This document shows, one piece after another, positions 54,189 through 64,000 of a DNA stretch of 64,000 nucleotides. Position 1 is the first letter of the stretch, and each line of letters opens with the position of its first letter. The notes under the pieces were generated by a model. It searched no databases. It saw nothing but the letters and a program-made list of their open reading frames with translations, and was not told the origin of the DNA. Source of the stretch: Gerris lacustris (taxonomy: Eukaryota; Arthropoda; Insecta; Hemiptera; Gerridae); NCBI GenBank assembly GCA_951217055.1, contig OX578277.1:105532119-105596118 (forward strand), given 5' to 3'. The translations under genes were made by a program, and so were the position numbers.

Positions 54189-55655
54189 GTCGGATAAATA
54201 ATATTAAAATGAAAAATAATAATAATTCAATGCCAGTAATATACCAATAATAAAAGCTAATAGAAAGATTAACTTAAACAAAAATGAAAAAAAAAAAAAT
54301 ATACAATCTTAAAATTACATAAAAAGTTATTAGGAAACAATAAAAACAAAAGAAAAAAATTATTAAAGATTGTATGCTGTCGGAAAAAAAAATTGATAGG
54401 CAAATTTTTCAGATCCAAACTCTTAAAAATTAATTCTTAAAAATAAAGTTTTAGGCCAGTGCGCAAAATATTAAATAGTTTAAAATAAAATAAAATCATA
54501 AAAAAGCTAATTACATTCATGACATAATAAAAATAATTGTTTAATTAGAATATAAAAATACTGTACTACTACAGCAGTATAGTAGATAGAAAATAATAAT
54601 TCAAAAAGAAAAATTTAATAACAATAAAAAAAAAAAATGTTCAAATCAGTTCAAAATTTGAAAGTAAAAACAAGGGGGTTTAAAAAAAACTTCAAAATCT
54701 TTTAAAACTTTGAACACTGGGCCCCTACAACTAAATTCCCCCTTAAACTAAAATTCTTAAGCTAAACAATCATTCATCTCATTCATACCAGAACCCCAAC
54801 TAATTACTATCTTAATACTAAAATCTAATACTAATTTACTAATCCTAAATAGATCTCAATAATATGCCCGTAAAGAAAGAGAGATATAAATCAAAATTAA
54901 AATAATATCAAATAAAATGATTCCGATGTGGAAATAAAGACAAATAAAATCCTCTGAGAGAATGGAGAAATTATGCGGGGTCAAACAACAAAAAGGTTCG
55001 TAGATCTCCGCATAGATGTTTATAATAATATCATAATATATTACGAGTAAAATATGATATTCTTCTTTTAATCTTCTTCTATAGACATGACACACCTGTT
55101 GACTGATAACAGACTCCAGTTCCTCCTCGACCGTCAAAAAGTAAACAATGTCTCCTATCGCTATCTAATTTAACGGATTTGACTAATAAATAATATAAAA
55201 TAAAACTGAACAACGATGTTTTCGAATTTAATAAATTTGTGAAATATAAGTGACATAAAATGAAAAGATTGAATTCAGTGAAACAAGGATTGAACGTCGT
55301 GTGACAACTTTCAATACGGATATGATTCTTAGAAAAGGTTCTGTGATAACAGGTAGGAAAATAAAATTGAATTAAAATAAAATTGTAATTTAAATAGAGA
55401 AAATATGTTCTAGAATTAATTAGATGTTGAAATGTTTGATGATGAGGAAATAAAATTGTATTTAAATTAATTAAATGGTTACTTAAATCAAACTTGTTCT
55501 GAGTATGGTTTTTATCACCTGTTAATCCTACACTACAACTGAGAACTGAACTACTCAAGTTTTCTATTGACATAAACAGCAGCAGCTTGCAGGTAGAAGA
55601 TTCACAATGAATAAAACCTAAAAACAACTATTAAAAATGACTTCAAACCTGATTT
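54189..55655 (-). other. Leader of the gypsy element
   Basis: About 1.47 kb of AT-rich sequence between the PBS-like site and the first gag ATG. Open frames at 54856-55137 and 55079-55627 are AT-rich, have no known domain and are not called genes. A long leader may hold packaging or internal translation signals, but none is visible. Confidence 0.6.
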
Positions 55656-55658
55656 CTA

Positions 55659-55678
55659 GCCCCACGTCAAGGGCGCAA
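55659..55678 (-). promoter_or_regulatory. Primer-binding-site-like sequence (tRNA-Lys type)
   Basis: Five bases downstream of the 5' LTR the minus strand reads TTGCGCCC, then TTG, then ACGTGGGGCT. It resembles the complement of an insect tRNA-Lys 3' end (TGGCGCCC then AACGTGGGGC) with one substitution and a two-base expansion. The match is imperfect, so primer identity is tentative. Confidence 0.5.
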
Positions 55679-55683
55679 TTTTC

Positions 55684-56987
55684 TGTAGCCTTCTTTTTAC
55701 TATGGCTCTTAGAGATTGGGTTTTGCCCAGCTCAGACGGTGAGAAGGGGGGGGGGGTAAGAAACTGAAATTTCGTTCTTCGAACTAAAATTAAAAAAATA
55801 AAATAGAGCGCCACCTCATTCAATAACTAAGGTTAGACCGGAAACAGGAGAGGAAAGGAAAGAGTGGTAAGAAAGAATTTTCGAAAGGAAGGAATAGGGA
55901 ATACAGGTAAGGAAAGGGAGAACTGGTGAATGAGGAAGCCAGTGAGGGGGAGGGGAGATACATAAGGATTATAAAAATTGGGTTACACTGAGTATAGTAA
56001 ATTAATGAGTCTTTAATACTATGGTTATTGCGGAAATAAAATGGGCTGGCCCAGGGAGTGACTGATGTTATCTACTAATATTATATTACTTGATTTCTCT
56101 GTACACAAAAAAACATATAAATAAAAGAAAAATTAACCCTACCTAAGAAATTAGAACAGAAGCGGTATACCTTGGGGCCCCATCACAGATAACTCCTACG
56201 AGTGGTCTTCCACTCGGTATCTGATGAAAAATAAATACAGTCACACTCAACTGGGTGTTATTTGGGCCCTTACAGTTAAAATAATAGATGTCTACATACG
56301 ATAGTAAAATAAAAAAAATTATATTAGATACTGGGTAGGAGAGGGTGCGAAGGAAGTCCAGGTTGGTCGGGCCTTAAGTTTTACTGTCCACCGATGAAGG
56401 GGGATCTCGTCGGAGGGAAGAACACCACAAAATTGGGTCGTCCAGGAAGTCACCACGACCTGTACACCTAATCAGCAGGTTGGAGGGGTAGGTGTCTCTA
56501 GTCCACTTAAGTTGGAGAGTATTAGCTGCTAACACAGGAGCTGTAGCTGGTTGACCCAAAATCCACCACAGTAGGGTGTTAAGCTCCTATAAATCCACTA
56601 CGTGAACAAACTTGACTCAGACAACTTAACTTTGCGGAAACCACACAACTTTTCTTTTCCACAAGAAACCACGCTTTCGAACCACACAACTTCGTCTCCT
56701 AACCTCACTCCTCCACAAAACAAAATTCCCTACAGAAAAGAAAATAAACAAAACTTTAAAAATTAGGAGTCCCACCTACTCCAAAAATTAAGGAAATATA
56801 AAAAAAAAATTCTCAACTAACAGGAATATTTTTCCTTAACAAAACAAAATATGACCCATAAATAAAATGACCGTAGCCCTCATAATTTCCCCTGCAACTC
56901 AGACTGCCCTAATCTTTTTACAAAACAATTTAACAAAAAAAAATTACAACCTGTAAAAATAACAAACCTCTAAATTTAATTGTTACA
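55684..56987 (-). repeat. 5' LTR of the gypsy element
   Basis: 1,304 bp; the copy that would drive transcription of the minus-strand element. Its poly-G run is 11 bases (55746-55756) against 13 in the other LTR. Core promoter and polyadenylation positions were not resolved. Confidence 0.93.
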
Positions 56988-57524
56988 AATTCATGTATTA
57001 AATAAACATTTCTAAAATGTGTGCATGTTTTTCGTCATATCCTCTATGAGTATGTAGGTTTTACTTCCAACTTTCGAGCTTAATTAGCATTAGAAAATGA
57101 AACTTTTGTGGTGAGGCGCCCCCTTGTTGTCCGAGCCCCTAGGCGGCGTAAATCAGGCCCTGATTTAAGCGACTGGCACTTATCTTCATCAACTATTGAC
57201 TTATCCATCATCCATATCTTTAATATTAATAAGTTCAGGTATTTTCGATAGCACAGGAACGCAAAATCACATAAACAATCAACTCAAAAAGTTGTTCTGA
57301 TAACAGTGCTAAAACCTACCACGGCAAACAGTTTGGTTCGAGAAAGGAGCGTTCCAACAAAAACGAATTCACAAATCAATTCCCAACGGTCAGTGATCGC
57401 GCATGCGCATTACGTCAATCACGGACTAATCCGAAACTGATTCGGAACTGGTGGTTAGAACAAACCTATAATGTTTATATTTCGTATATATTCGTAGTGT
57501 ATTACCCCTCGCTTTTTAAATTGC

Positions 57525-58241
57525 TTATTCTATTCTGGTCTATAGGGTAAGTATAAAGAAAAACTCTCACATCATCTCATTTTGGCAATATTTCGCCTCC
57601 TTTGAGGCATCTTCAGGCCTGTAACAATTCCTCTTAACACACATAACTTTATTTATTTTTCTTTATTAAAAACTTCTCCAGGCCATCCACCTGTGCGTCT
57701 ATCTTATTTGATATTTATTCCTTACTTCTATTTATTCTCTCTATAAGGTCACTTTCACATTGTCAGTATTCATTAAAATCTATCAATAACATTTCATTTT
57801 AATTTAAAAAACTTTATTTTCTCGTAGAGAAAAAACAGGTCTGTTGTATTTATGATAACACTGTTACATATTTAATAACACTGTTATGATACACTGATAA
57901 CAAGTGTTATCATAAATACAACAGACCTGTTTTTTTCTCTACGAGAAAATAAAGTTTTTTAAATTAAAATGAAATGTTATTGATAGATTTTAATGAATAC
58001 TGACAATGTGAAAGTGACCTTATAGAGAGAATAAATAGAAGTAAGGAATAAATATCAAATAAGATAGACGCACAGGTGGATGGCCTGGAGAAGTTTTTAA
58101 TAAAGAAAAATAAATAAAGTTATGTGTGTTAAGAGGAATTGTTACAGGCCTGAAGATGCCTCAAAGGAGGCGAAATATTGCCAAAATGAGATGATGTGAG
58201 AGTTTTTCTTTATACTTACCCTATAGACCAGAATAGAATAA
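57525..58241. repeat. 717-bp near-perfect palindrome
   Basis: Arms 57525-57862 and 57903-58241 (338/339 bp) are inverted with almost no mismatches around a 40-bp centre. Each arm carries GCCTGAAGATGCCTC and GAGGCGAAATATTGCC (inverse in the left arm). No frame with a known domain. The short loop and high identity imply a recent origin or gene-conversion between arms. Confidence 0.92.
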
Positions 58242-58260
58242 ACTTTATATTTCGTATCAA

Positions 58261-58520
58261 TCGTAGATAAACATATTTTATCTACGATTGATACGAAATA
58301 TAAACATTTTATCTCTGTTTAGATGCGTAGAAAGTGATACTTTTCGTAGTTGTAATCATTATGCATGCGCATTTATAATTCTTCTTCACCTGAACTCACG
58401 ATAAGCGTGTTTGTTAACATTTAACAAAACTAATTTACTGTTTGTTTAATTAAAGTAACTGTTTACATCGAGTTTTTACTGAAAAACAATGATTGATTTG
58501 TCATTATGACATAAATCATT
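58261..58520 (+). mobile_element. R6 element, truncated copy 4
   Basis: ATTTTATCTACGATTGATAC, GTTTAGATGCGTAGAAAGTG and AAACTGTTTACATCGAG-like text match the R6 left half up to the start of the small frame (AAAAACAATGA); the rest is missing. It starts right after the palindrome. Confidence 0.6.
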
Positions 58521-58554
58521 CCGTATGTTTTTTTTAGAATATAAATAACTTTGA

Positions 58555-58660
58555 GTAAATAGCTATTAAGACAAATGGATATTTAGTCCAATGAACTTAC
58601 TTTGGGATGAAAGAATATCACACTTCTGGTTTTATAAGGGAGTAACAGTCTAAAGAAGAA
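58555..58660. repeat. Diverged fragment of the 184-bp satellite
   Basis: TAGCTATTAAGACAAATGGATATTTAG-type wording followed by TTTGGGATGAAAGAATATCA matches the satellite's two hairpin halves at 22.5-23.6 kb. A smaller relative is at about 5260-5290 (ACAAAGGAATATCACACTTT). The family is dispersed beyond its array. Confidence 0.5.
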
Positions 58661-59383
58661 CATTTTGTACCTATATTACAGATGGCAAAGAAATTTGTAC
58701 TACATATAAGTTTTAAGGGAAGGAGCACCCTGATTTCTGAGGGGGGGGGGGGGGGGGAGATTCTTGTAAGATAATATGACACCGGTTGGTATGTTATCAC
58801 GAGGCGGACACTGTTTCACCATTTGCCCCTGATCAAGGACATTTTCGGATGCAAGAAAGAATAGCCTTGTTATCTGCGAAGGTGGCAAGGATTGCTATAG
58901 GATACGGGGGAATGTGATAAGTATAATATGTTGTTCTTCAGAATCATAAAATTCCTCAGTTAAATTTTTGAAAGCTTGAAAGCTATATGTGTATAATATA
59001 TATAGTGAATTGTAATATCAGACAATGAAATTCAAATAATTTCCGGGGTTAAAGTTCATCAGTGTATCAGCTAAGTTTAGGCCACGTGCCTCATTATTCA
59101 GCTATTTCGTCACCGACTGTTTTTCCCTTGGGAAAGAGATCAATCTAAAGAAGGTCAAGTTTTCTCCGTCATTCTCAAATTTCATCAAACAAAGACCCAA
59201 GTTTGATTCGCTCAAAACAAGAGAAAATCCCCTTCGGAGCGCCCGCTCTAGAGTCACCCTTCACATCTCCCCAGGTAAATATTTCGAGTATTAAAATTTA
59301 ATATTGTTCTCAGTTATTTAACCCAGCGTCGTTTTATTTCTCTTAGCATGATCTAGGTCTCAAATGAGAAATAACCAATATAC
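58661..59383. other. Stretch without recognised genes, one poly-G tract
   Basis: A run of 17 G occurs at 58741-58757, with a G-rich neighbourhood. Reverse-strand proline runs are its translation. Nothing else is supported. Confidence 0.3.
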
Positions 59384-59401
59384 ATACACACACACACACA
59401 C

Positions 59402-59472
<71 letters not shown>
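59384..59472. repeat. CA/TA compound microsatellite
   Basis: A short CA run passes into a long TA run. Confidence 0.95.
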
Positions 59473-59473
<1 letters not shown>

Positions 59474-59520
59474 CAAAATCTACTTAACCGAGAGCTTGAA
59501 ATTGTGGGAATATACTCTGT

Positions 59521-59634
59521 TCATATCATAGACGGGTGTCTATGATATGAATCTATGAGTCTATGATATGATATCAAAATTTCCCAAAATCCTTTCATAG
59601 TGGGTAGTAAGAAAGGATTTTGGGAAATTTTGAT
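59521..59634. repeat. Two perfect hairpins
   Basis: TCATATCATAGAC (59521-59533) pairs with GTCTATGATATGA (59538-59550) over a 4-base loop. A 24-bp stem lies at 59573-59596 and 59611-59634 (ATCAAAATTTCCCAAAATCC and its inverse) with a 14-base loop. Confidence 0.85.
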
Positions 59635-60480
59635 TATGGTACACAGGGGTACGGGGTACAAATGTCAAAGTAATGAATACCCTTCATGATACATATTGTT
59701 GAAAAGCTCTTTAAGAGTACAGTAGTTGTTGGTATGGAAAGTTTTGTCATATTTTCATTTAAGATTGGGGTAAAATGGAAAAAGAGTAAAATATTAAAAT
59801 CTATATTTGTATAAATAAAAATTAATGTTTTTTATCTATATGACATCCGATTACGATGAACCTTTGGGGTATGGTTGGATGGATGCCCGGGAAGGTTTCT
59901 GAGTTAGTAAAACTATATTTAAATTTTGGTACAGAGGGGTACGGGGTACAAATTGCAAAGTAATGAAAACCTTAAATGATGCATATTGTTGAAAAGCTCT
60001 TTAAGAGTACACTAATTAAAGTTATGTACATGTTTGTCATATTTTCATTTAGGAGTGGGATAAAATGGTAAATACAGGAAAAAATTATTTATAATCCATG
60101 TTATCCGATTACGATGAAACTTTGGGGAACGTTTGGACGCATGACAGGGAAGGTTTCTGAGTTAGTAAAACTATGTTTCAACTTTGGTACAGAGGGGTAC
60201 GGGGATACAAATTTCAATGTAAAGAAATCCAATTATGCATATTGTTAAAAGATCTTTGTGAGTACAGTTATTGTAGTTATGTACAGTTTTGTCATATTTT
60301 CATTTATGAGGTGGGTCAATTTGGGATATTTTCAAATTATCTTATCAAAGAGGAGGGGGTATAGAAATAAGAGGGAGGGATTGAATTTAGATATTCTCGA
60401 ATAGTAAAATAATTTAAATATTTCTTGATAGTAGTTTATAAACTTATCAAATTAAAATAACACTCCGCAGCGAAGCACGG
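59635..60480 (+). repeat. Long tandem repeat (~255-295 bp), three degenerate units
   Basis: GGTACAGAGGGGTACGGGGT or a close variant occurs at 59637, 59930 and 60183. AGGGAAGGTTTCTGAGTTAG and TGTCATATTTTCATTT occur in register. The array ends with CTCCGCAGCGAAGCACGGG and TATCCAGCTGGT just before a TA microsatellite. Open frames inside are by-products. Confidence 0.75.
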
Positions 60481-60499
60481 GTATCCAGCTGGTATACCC

Positions 60500-60500
60500 G

Positions 60501-60573
<73 letters not shown>
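60500..60573. repeat. TA dinucleotide microsatellite
   Basis: About 37 TA units, directly after TATACCCGC. Confidence 0.95.
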
Positions 60574-60575
<2 letters not shown>

Positions 60576-61884
60576 TTAGTTATTCGCAATACATTTTGCA
60601 ATTAAATTTGAAATATTTTTGTTAGTGAGTAAAATAATCTATAAATATGTTATACAAAAGGAGATTTATATATATATACGTATATTAGCACACTCATGTG
60701 AGACAAATCTCTGATTTATAAATTCCCATCTCTAAAATTCGGACTTATCTAGTCAACTTTAAAATTAAATCGTCCGGGAAATTAGATCGTTAAGTCCGCT
60801 AAATCGACCCTAACGTCTATATTTTACTGTATCGTAAACGCCTCTAACAACCAAATATTTGAATAGGTTTTAAACAGTGGCTTCGTAAGGTAGTCCAAAG
60901 AGTCTTATTTAGGCCCTTAGCAGAGATGGTGGTTTTAAGCCCTTCTGCGTCGTTTATTGCCTCCTTCGCCAATTTATCCATCTTTTTGTTTCCTTTTGCA
61001 TTTCTTTGGCTCGGTACCAATCAGTATTTTAATTTGATTTGGTTTGTGTACATATAATCTCGTATAGCTGCGACGACAGTACTATGAGAGTATAGTTTGC
61101 ATAACTATATATCCTTTGTATTATCCATAGTATCCCGACGACTCACCTTAAATTGATTTGTTATTGCAAAGCTAAGGCAAAACCAAATTTATTCCAATAA
61201 AAAATAAATGTTAGTTTTGATATGTTCAAATAGATATAACTTATTTAAAATAATTTACTTAGTTTTAAATTAAGCACGTTGCCTAGGGCCTAAGGGCTCG
61301 TATTGTTTATAATTCAATAACTTTTAGCGTTACAATATAAATTGAGTAATATTTTATAACTGCATTTGTGGTCAGATGCATTTGGAATTTCGGAAATGAA
61401 TACATAATATAATAAAATATTAATCTTCATATGAAATTGTTTACCCACAATTTTAAAAATGTTTAGTTTAGGTCTTTCCATATTTTATACGTTCAATAAT
61501 GTCATCGATTATTTGTATACATAAAGTATTACTGACATTTTATATAACACACATATCTTTAAATTAAAAAACAAAATATATATATCTAAATCATAAAATG
61601 GGTATTATTCCAACAATATGTGGTTTGAAAAATTTATTTTACAAATATAATCGCACCTTAGCAGATAATCATCTGAAATATATCATGTTTTATTTCCTTT
61701 CATAAAATAAATTTTATATTTTTCTATTTCCGATCAAATCGAACTAAGAAGGGTAAAAATATCCGTCGCATTAAATAGACACTGTTTTTTTTTACGGTAC
61801 ATAATAATTTTATAACTTTATATATTCGATTTTATCAGTTTTATTACAATCATTATTTCCTGGATTCCACTTTTTGAAATTTAA
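60574..61884. other. AT-rich stretch, nothing recognised
   Basis: No frame or structured repeat is supported. Confidence 0.3.
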
Positions 61885-62470
61885 TAAAAAATAGACTGCC
61901 AATTGGCATAGCTTCCTCGCAGCCTATCACTTACATTATTAATTTTATATTTTATGAATTTACAAGCCATTATTGTTTAATTGTTTCCCTCCGTTTTTTT
62001 AATCTGTCAACATTGTTTTGATTTTATACTTGAATTAAAGTATCACTTAAGCAGAAGTTAAAGAGCGCAGACTATCTGGGGCTATCTGCGGGCTACTTTC
62101 GATAAACTATAAAAGTTTCATACAAATCAGATAAGTACTTTTGAAGCTATAGGTGTAAATTAATGTATGTTTGTGCGCGTGTGGAAGAGAAACAAATGAG
62201 CGCAGAAGGTTAAAACTTATATGGGACTAACAATGGGATAATTTTGTCCTACTATCTAAATTTAAATAAAATCAGATAAGTAGTTTTTAAGATACGTTGG
62301 TTCGCAAAAATTGAACGACGGACCGACCGACAGACCGACACGGAACAAAAATGATCCCTGATGTCTGAAACGGATTTCTGTCTTGGAATTTTTGAAATCG
62401 GAGACCTAAAAATGTTTCGTTCTTCAGAACGATCACATAGCTTCCGTTACCTTCGGTAAGCTCGGAAGCA
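61885..62470 (-). repeat. R1 dispersed repeat, minus orientation
   Basis: A near full-length copy from AATTGGCATAGCTTCCTCGC (61901) through ACTTTTGAAGCTATAGGTGT, GACCGACCGACAGACCGACA (62321) and GATCACATAGCTTCCGTTAC to GGTAAGCTCGGAAGC. Confidence 0.8.
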
Positions 62471-62684
62471 AAAATAGTAATTAAATTAATAAAAATCATA
62501 ATAAAGAAAGAATATTCTTTAAGTGGCAAATAACTTTAATATAATCAAACATATAATATTAAACTGGAAATAAGAAAAGAGAAGAAAAAACAACAAATAA
62601 ACCCTAAAAAAGACTACCAAATTGTTTAATATCGTTTCTTTAAACAAGAAATCTATAATAAACTTTAAATAGATTAAATATATA

Positions 62685-62758
62685 TATATATATATACATT
62701 ATATAGATATATATATATATATATAATATATATATATATATTACATTATATATATATA
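62685..62758. repeat. TA-rich microsatellite
   Basis: Interrupted TA runs directly precede the mariner-like terminus, whose TA target is therefore embedded in microsatellite sequence. Confidence 0.9.
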
Positions 62759-64000
62759 CAGGGTGTTCCGCATAAGTACCTACAGAGAAAAACCTATGAA
62801 TCTACATCAAATTTCTGACAAAAAATGTCAAGTAACCTTGGGTCCTACGGACCTTCGTTTTCGAGATATATCGATATATCGATTTTTTTATTTAGGTCAT
62901 GTTTTTAGCCATAAACTACGTAATAAATAAAAATCTAAATAAGATAGAAAGATGCAGTTTGCAGCATCGTAAAGAGCATTAAACTTTCATTCAGAAATCA
63001 CTTCTTTTAGTACTTAATACGTTTATAAACTTAGTGATAATGCAAGAAAAACATTAAAATTGGAAATTATATAAAATGTTTATACAACTTGGAGCTTCCA
63101 TAACTTCTATATTTTTATACCTATTGTAATGTTTAAAATGTTTAAAAAACTGCGCAATTTTATAAGCTTTAATTTGATATAGCATTGTCTATAGTTTACG
63201 TACGTTTTCATAGAGAAATAGTAGAAAAACTATTTGGAAATCCACTTATTTAGTAACAGCTCTATGAATTTTCTGCAATTTTAAAATTCAAATTTGATTG
63301 TTCTCTTTTCATATGCTGGCGCGGTAGTGTCTGAAGAATAGCAGGGGGTCTGCTCGTGAGTATGCGAGGCAGTTCCAAACAGACGACATCTTTCCTATTA
63401 TATTTTTCAAGTTATCGAAAGAAGATGCCGAACAACAGGCACTGTTGATTGGTTACTGATCCTAGGACTAGTATTAGAAGGGCTTCGGCTGTATTGGGAA
63501 TTCCAGGGATGCAGATTTTTAGAATTTTGAAAAGAAAGAGAAATCATTTCTTCCCTAGTATACACAATTGTTCTGTATAAAATACTTTTTACTAGGTCCC
63601 CCATCCACCTATCCATTGGATCCAACTGCAGGTACATGCTGATTCTTAAATCAAGTGGTAAGTCCTCAATTAATCCAATAAATTAACTTCCAACTAAGAC
63701 GTAAGAAAATTAGGTCCAACTATTCTGAGACCGATAATACCAGCTCACACATTTACAGAAAACTGGGGCTAAAAATGTTGCCACCTCGGTAAATGCGGAT
63801 TTGCAATAAACCATGTATGAGTGTTGTGAAAATTAATAGCAGTAGCTCTTGTAAGAAGGGACTCGTCTATCCACAAAATAAAATGTGACACAGTTCTTTG
63901 TAATACCCAATCCCAATACCCCCGCAGCACCCTCGCATTAAAGTCAGCTATGGTCAGCTCCTAGACGGGAGTGTCATGGATGGCACAGTTGAATTCTTTT
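62759..64000 (-). pseudogene. Mariner-superfamily element with decayed transposase (runs off the window)
   Basis: The terminus CAGGGTGTTCCGCATAAG follows TA at 62757-62758. At the right, minus-strand frames read WIDESLLTRATAINFHNTHT and ANPHLPRWQHF (about 63760-63875), then SVNVWAGIIG and IVGPNFL. This is the block around the first catalytic Asp (DES) of the same transposase group as the 43684 relic. Stops and frameshifts interrupt it, and the continuous frame at 63407-63637 shows no clear motif. The other terminus lies beyond 64000. Confidence 0.65.

Larger units (their letters stand above)
48037..56987 (-). mobile_element. Complete Ty3/gypsy-type LTR retrotransposon (8,951 bp)
   Basis: Minus-strand element with two 1.3 kb LTRs, a PBS-like site, gag, pol in the order protease-RT-RNase H-integrase, and a short polypurine stretch before the 3' LTR. 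It is flanked by AATT at 48033-48036 and 56988-56991. LTRs start and end in TG...CA. The LTRs differ by two adjacent substitutions (48918-48919 against 56563-56564) and a poly-G length change, as far as eye comparison shows, so the insertion is young. No env frame exists between pol and the 3' LTR (265 bp). Gag is split by a frame change, so this copy may not be autonomous. Confidence 0.93.
47388..57472 (+). mobile_element. Harbinger-like element, interrupted by the gypsy retrotransposon
   Basis: Left terminus AGGTTTGTTCCAACCAC; right terminus inverse AGGTTTGTTCTAACCAC at 57456-57472; 3-bp ATA duplication in R6. Three-bp targets and this type of terminus fit PIF/Harbinger. Near 47709 the plus strand reads MFLYECDDEFL, reminiscent of the acidic start of Harbinger proteins, but it soon hits a stop. 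Without the retrotransposon (48033-56987) the element is about 1.1 kb, so it is internally deleted. The rest of 47388-48032 and 56992-57472 has no intact frame. Confidence 0.55.

Noticed and set aside
55079..55627. 182-codon minus-strand frame upstream of gag
   Set aside because: AT-rich, rich in Leu, Phe, Tyr and Ser, no domain, lies in the retrotransposon leader.

Overview
This 64 kb window looks like repeat-dense, AT-rich animal DNA, most likely from an arthropod and probably an insect. The evidence is the mix of jockey-type LINE, Ty3/gypsy, piggyBac, Harbinger-, pogo-, hAT- and mariner-like remains and tRNA-derived SINE heads, with nothing organised like a bacterial operon. I found no convincing intact host gene. 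Almost every recognisable protein-coding stretch is transposon-derived, and only the Ty3/gypsy element keeps long open frames. One 200-N assembly gap lies at 15196-15395.

Layout. 1-9 kb: two LINE reverse-transcriptase relics, a ~30 bp minisatellite, a poly-C/poly-G fold-back and tandem repeats. 9.6-13.5 kb: two inverted copies of a dispersed repeat (called R2) around a second fold-back; one copy carries a tRNA-derived SINE with 13-bp target duplications. 15-19.9 kb: the gap, a fold-back R4 repeat, a mariner-type MITE and a hAT-like element. 19.9-25.6 kb: a pogo/Tigger-like element, a 184-bp palindromic satellite enclosed by ~220 bp inverted repeats, and a mariner-like copy. 28-37 kb: nested copies of repeats R1, R2, R5 and R6, fold-backs and a 1.0 kb TIR element. 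37-41 kb: a 3 kb element with ~570 bp terminal inverted repeats carrying the two ends of a cysteine-rich protein gene. 41-44.4 kb: a mariner-like element that appears to have been split by inversion of a loop between 660-bp inverted arms. 44.9-46.3 kb: a piggyBac remnant bounded by TTAA. 47.4-57.5 kb: a Harbinger-like element interrupted by a complete, recently inserted Ty3/gypsy retrotransposon on the minus strand (8.95 kb). 57.5-64 kb: a 717-bp palindrome, tandem repeats, microsatellites, R1, and a mariner-like transposase relic running off the right edge.

The only system with visibly cooperating genes is the gypsy element: Gag, then Pol (protease, reverse transcriptase, RNase H, integrase) in the -1 frame, joined by a canonical slippery heptamer and a predicted downstream stem. 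The rest is a stratigraphy of insertions: R6 was hit by Harbinger, which was hit by gypsy; R2 by the long-TIR element, which was hit by R5; R1 by mariner, which was hit by a hAT MITE. Labels R1-R6 are local names for repeat families seen several times here. All boundaries and homologies were read by eye; no search was run.
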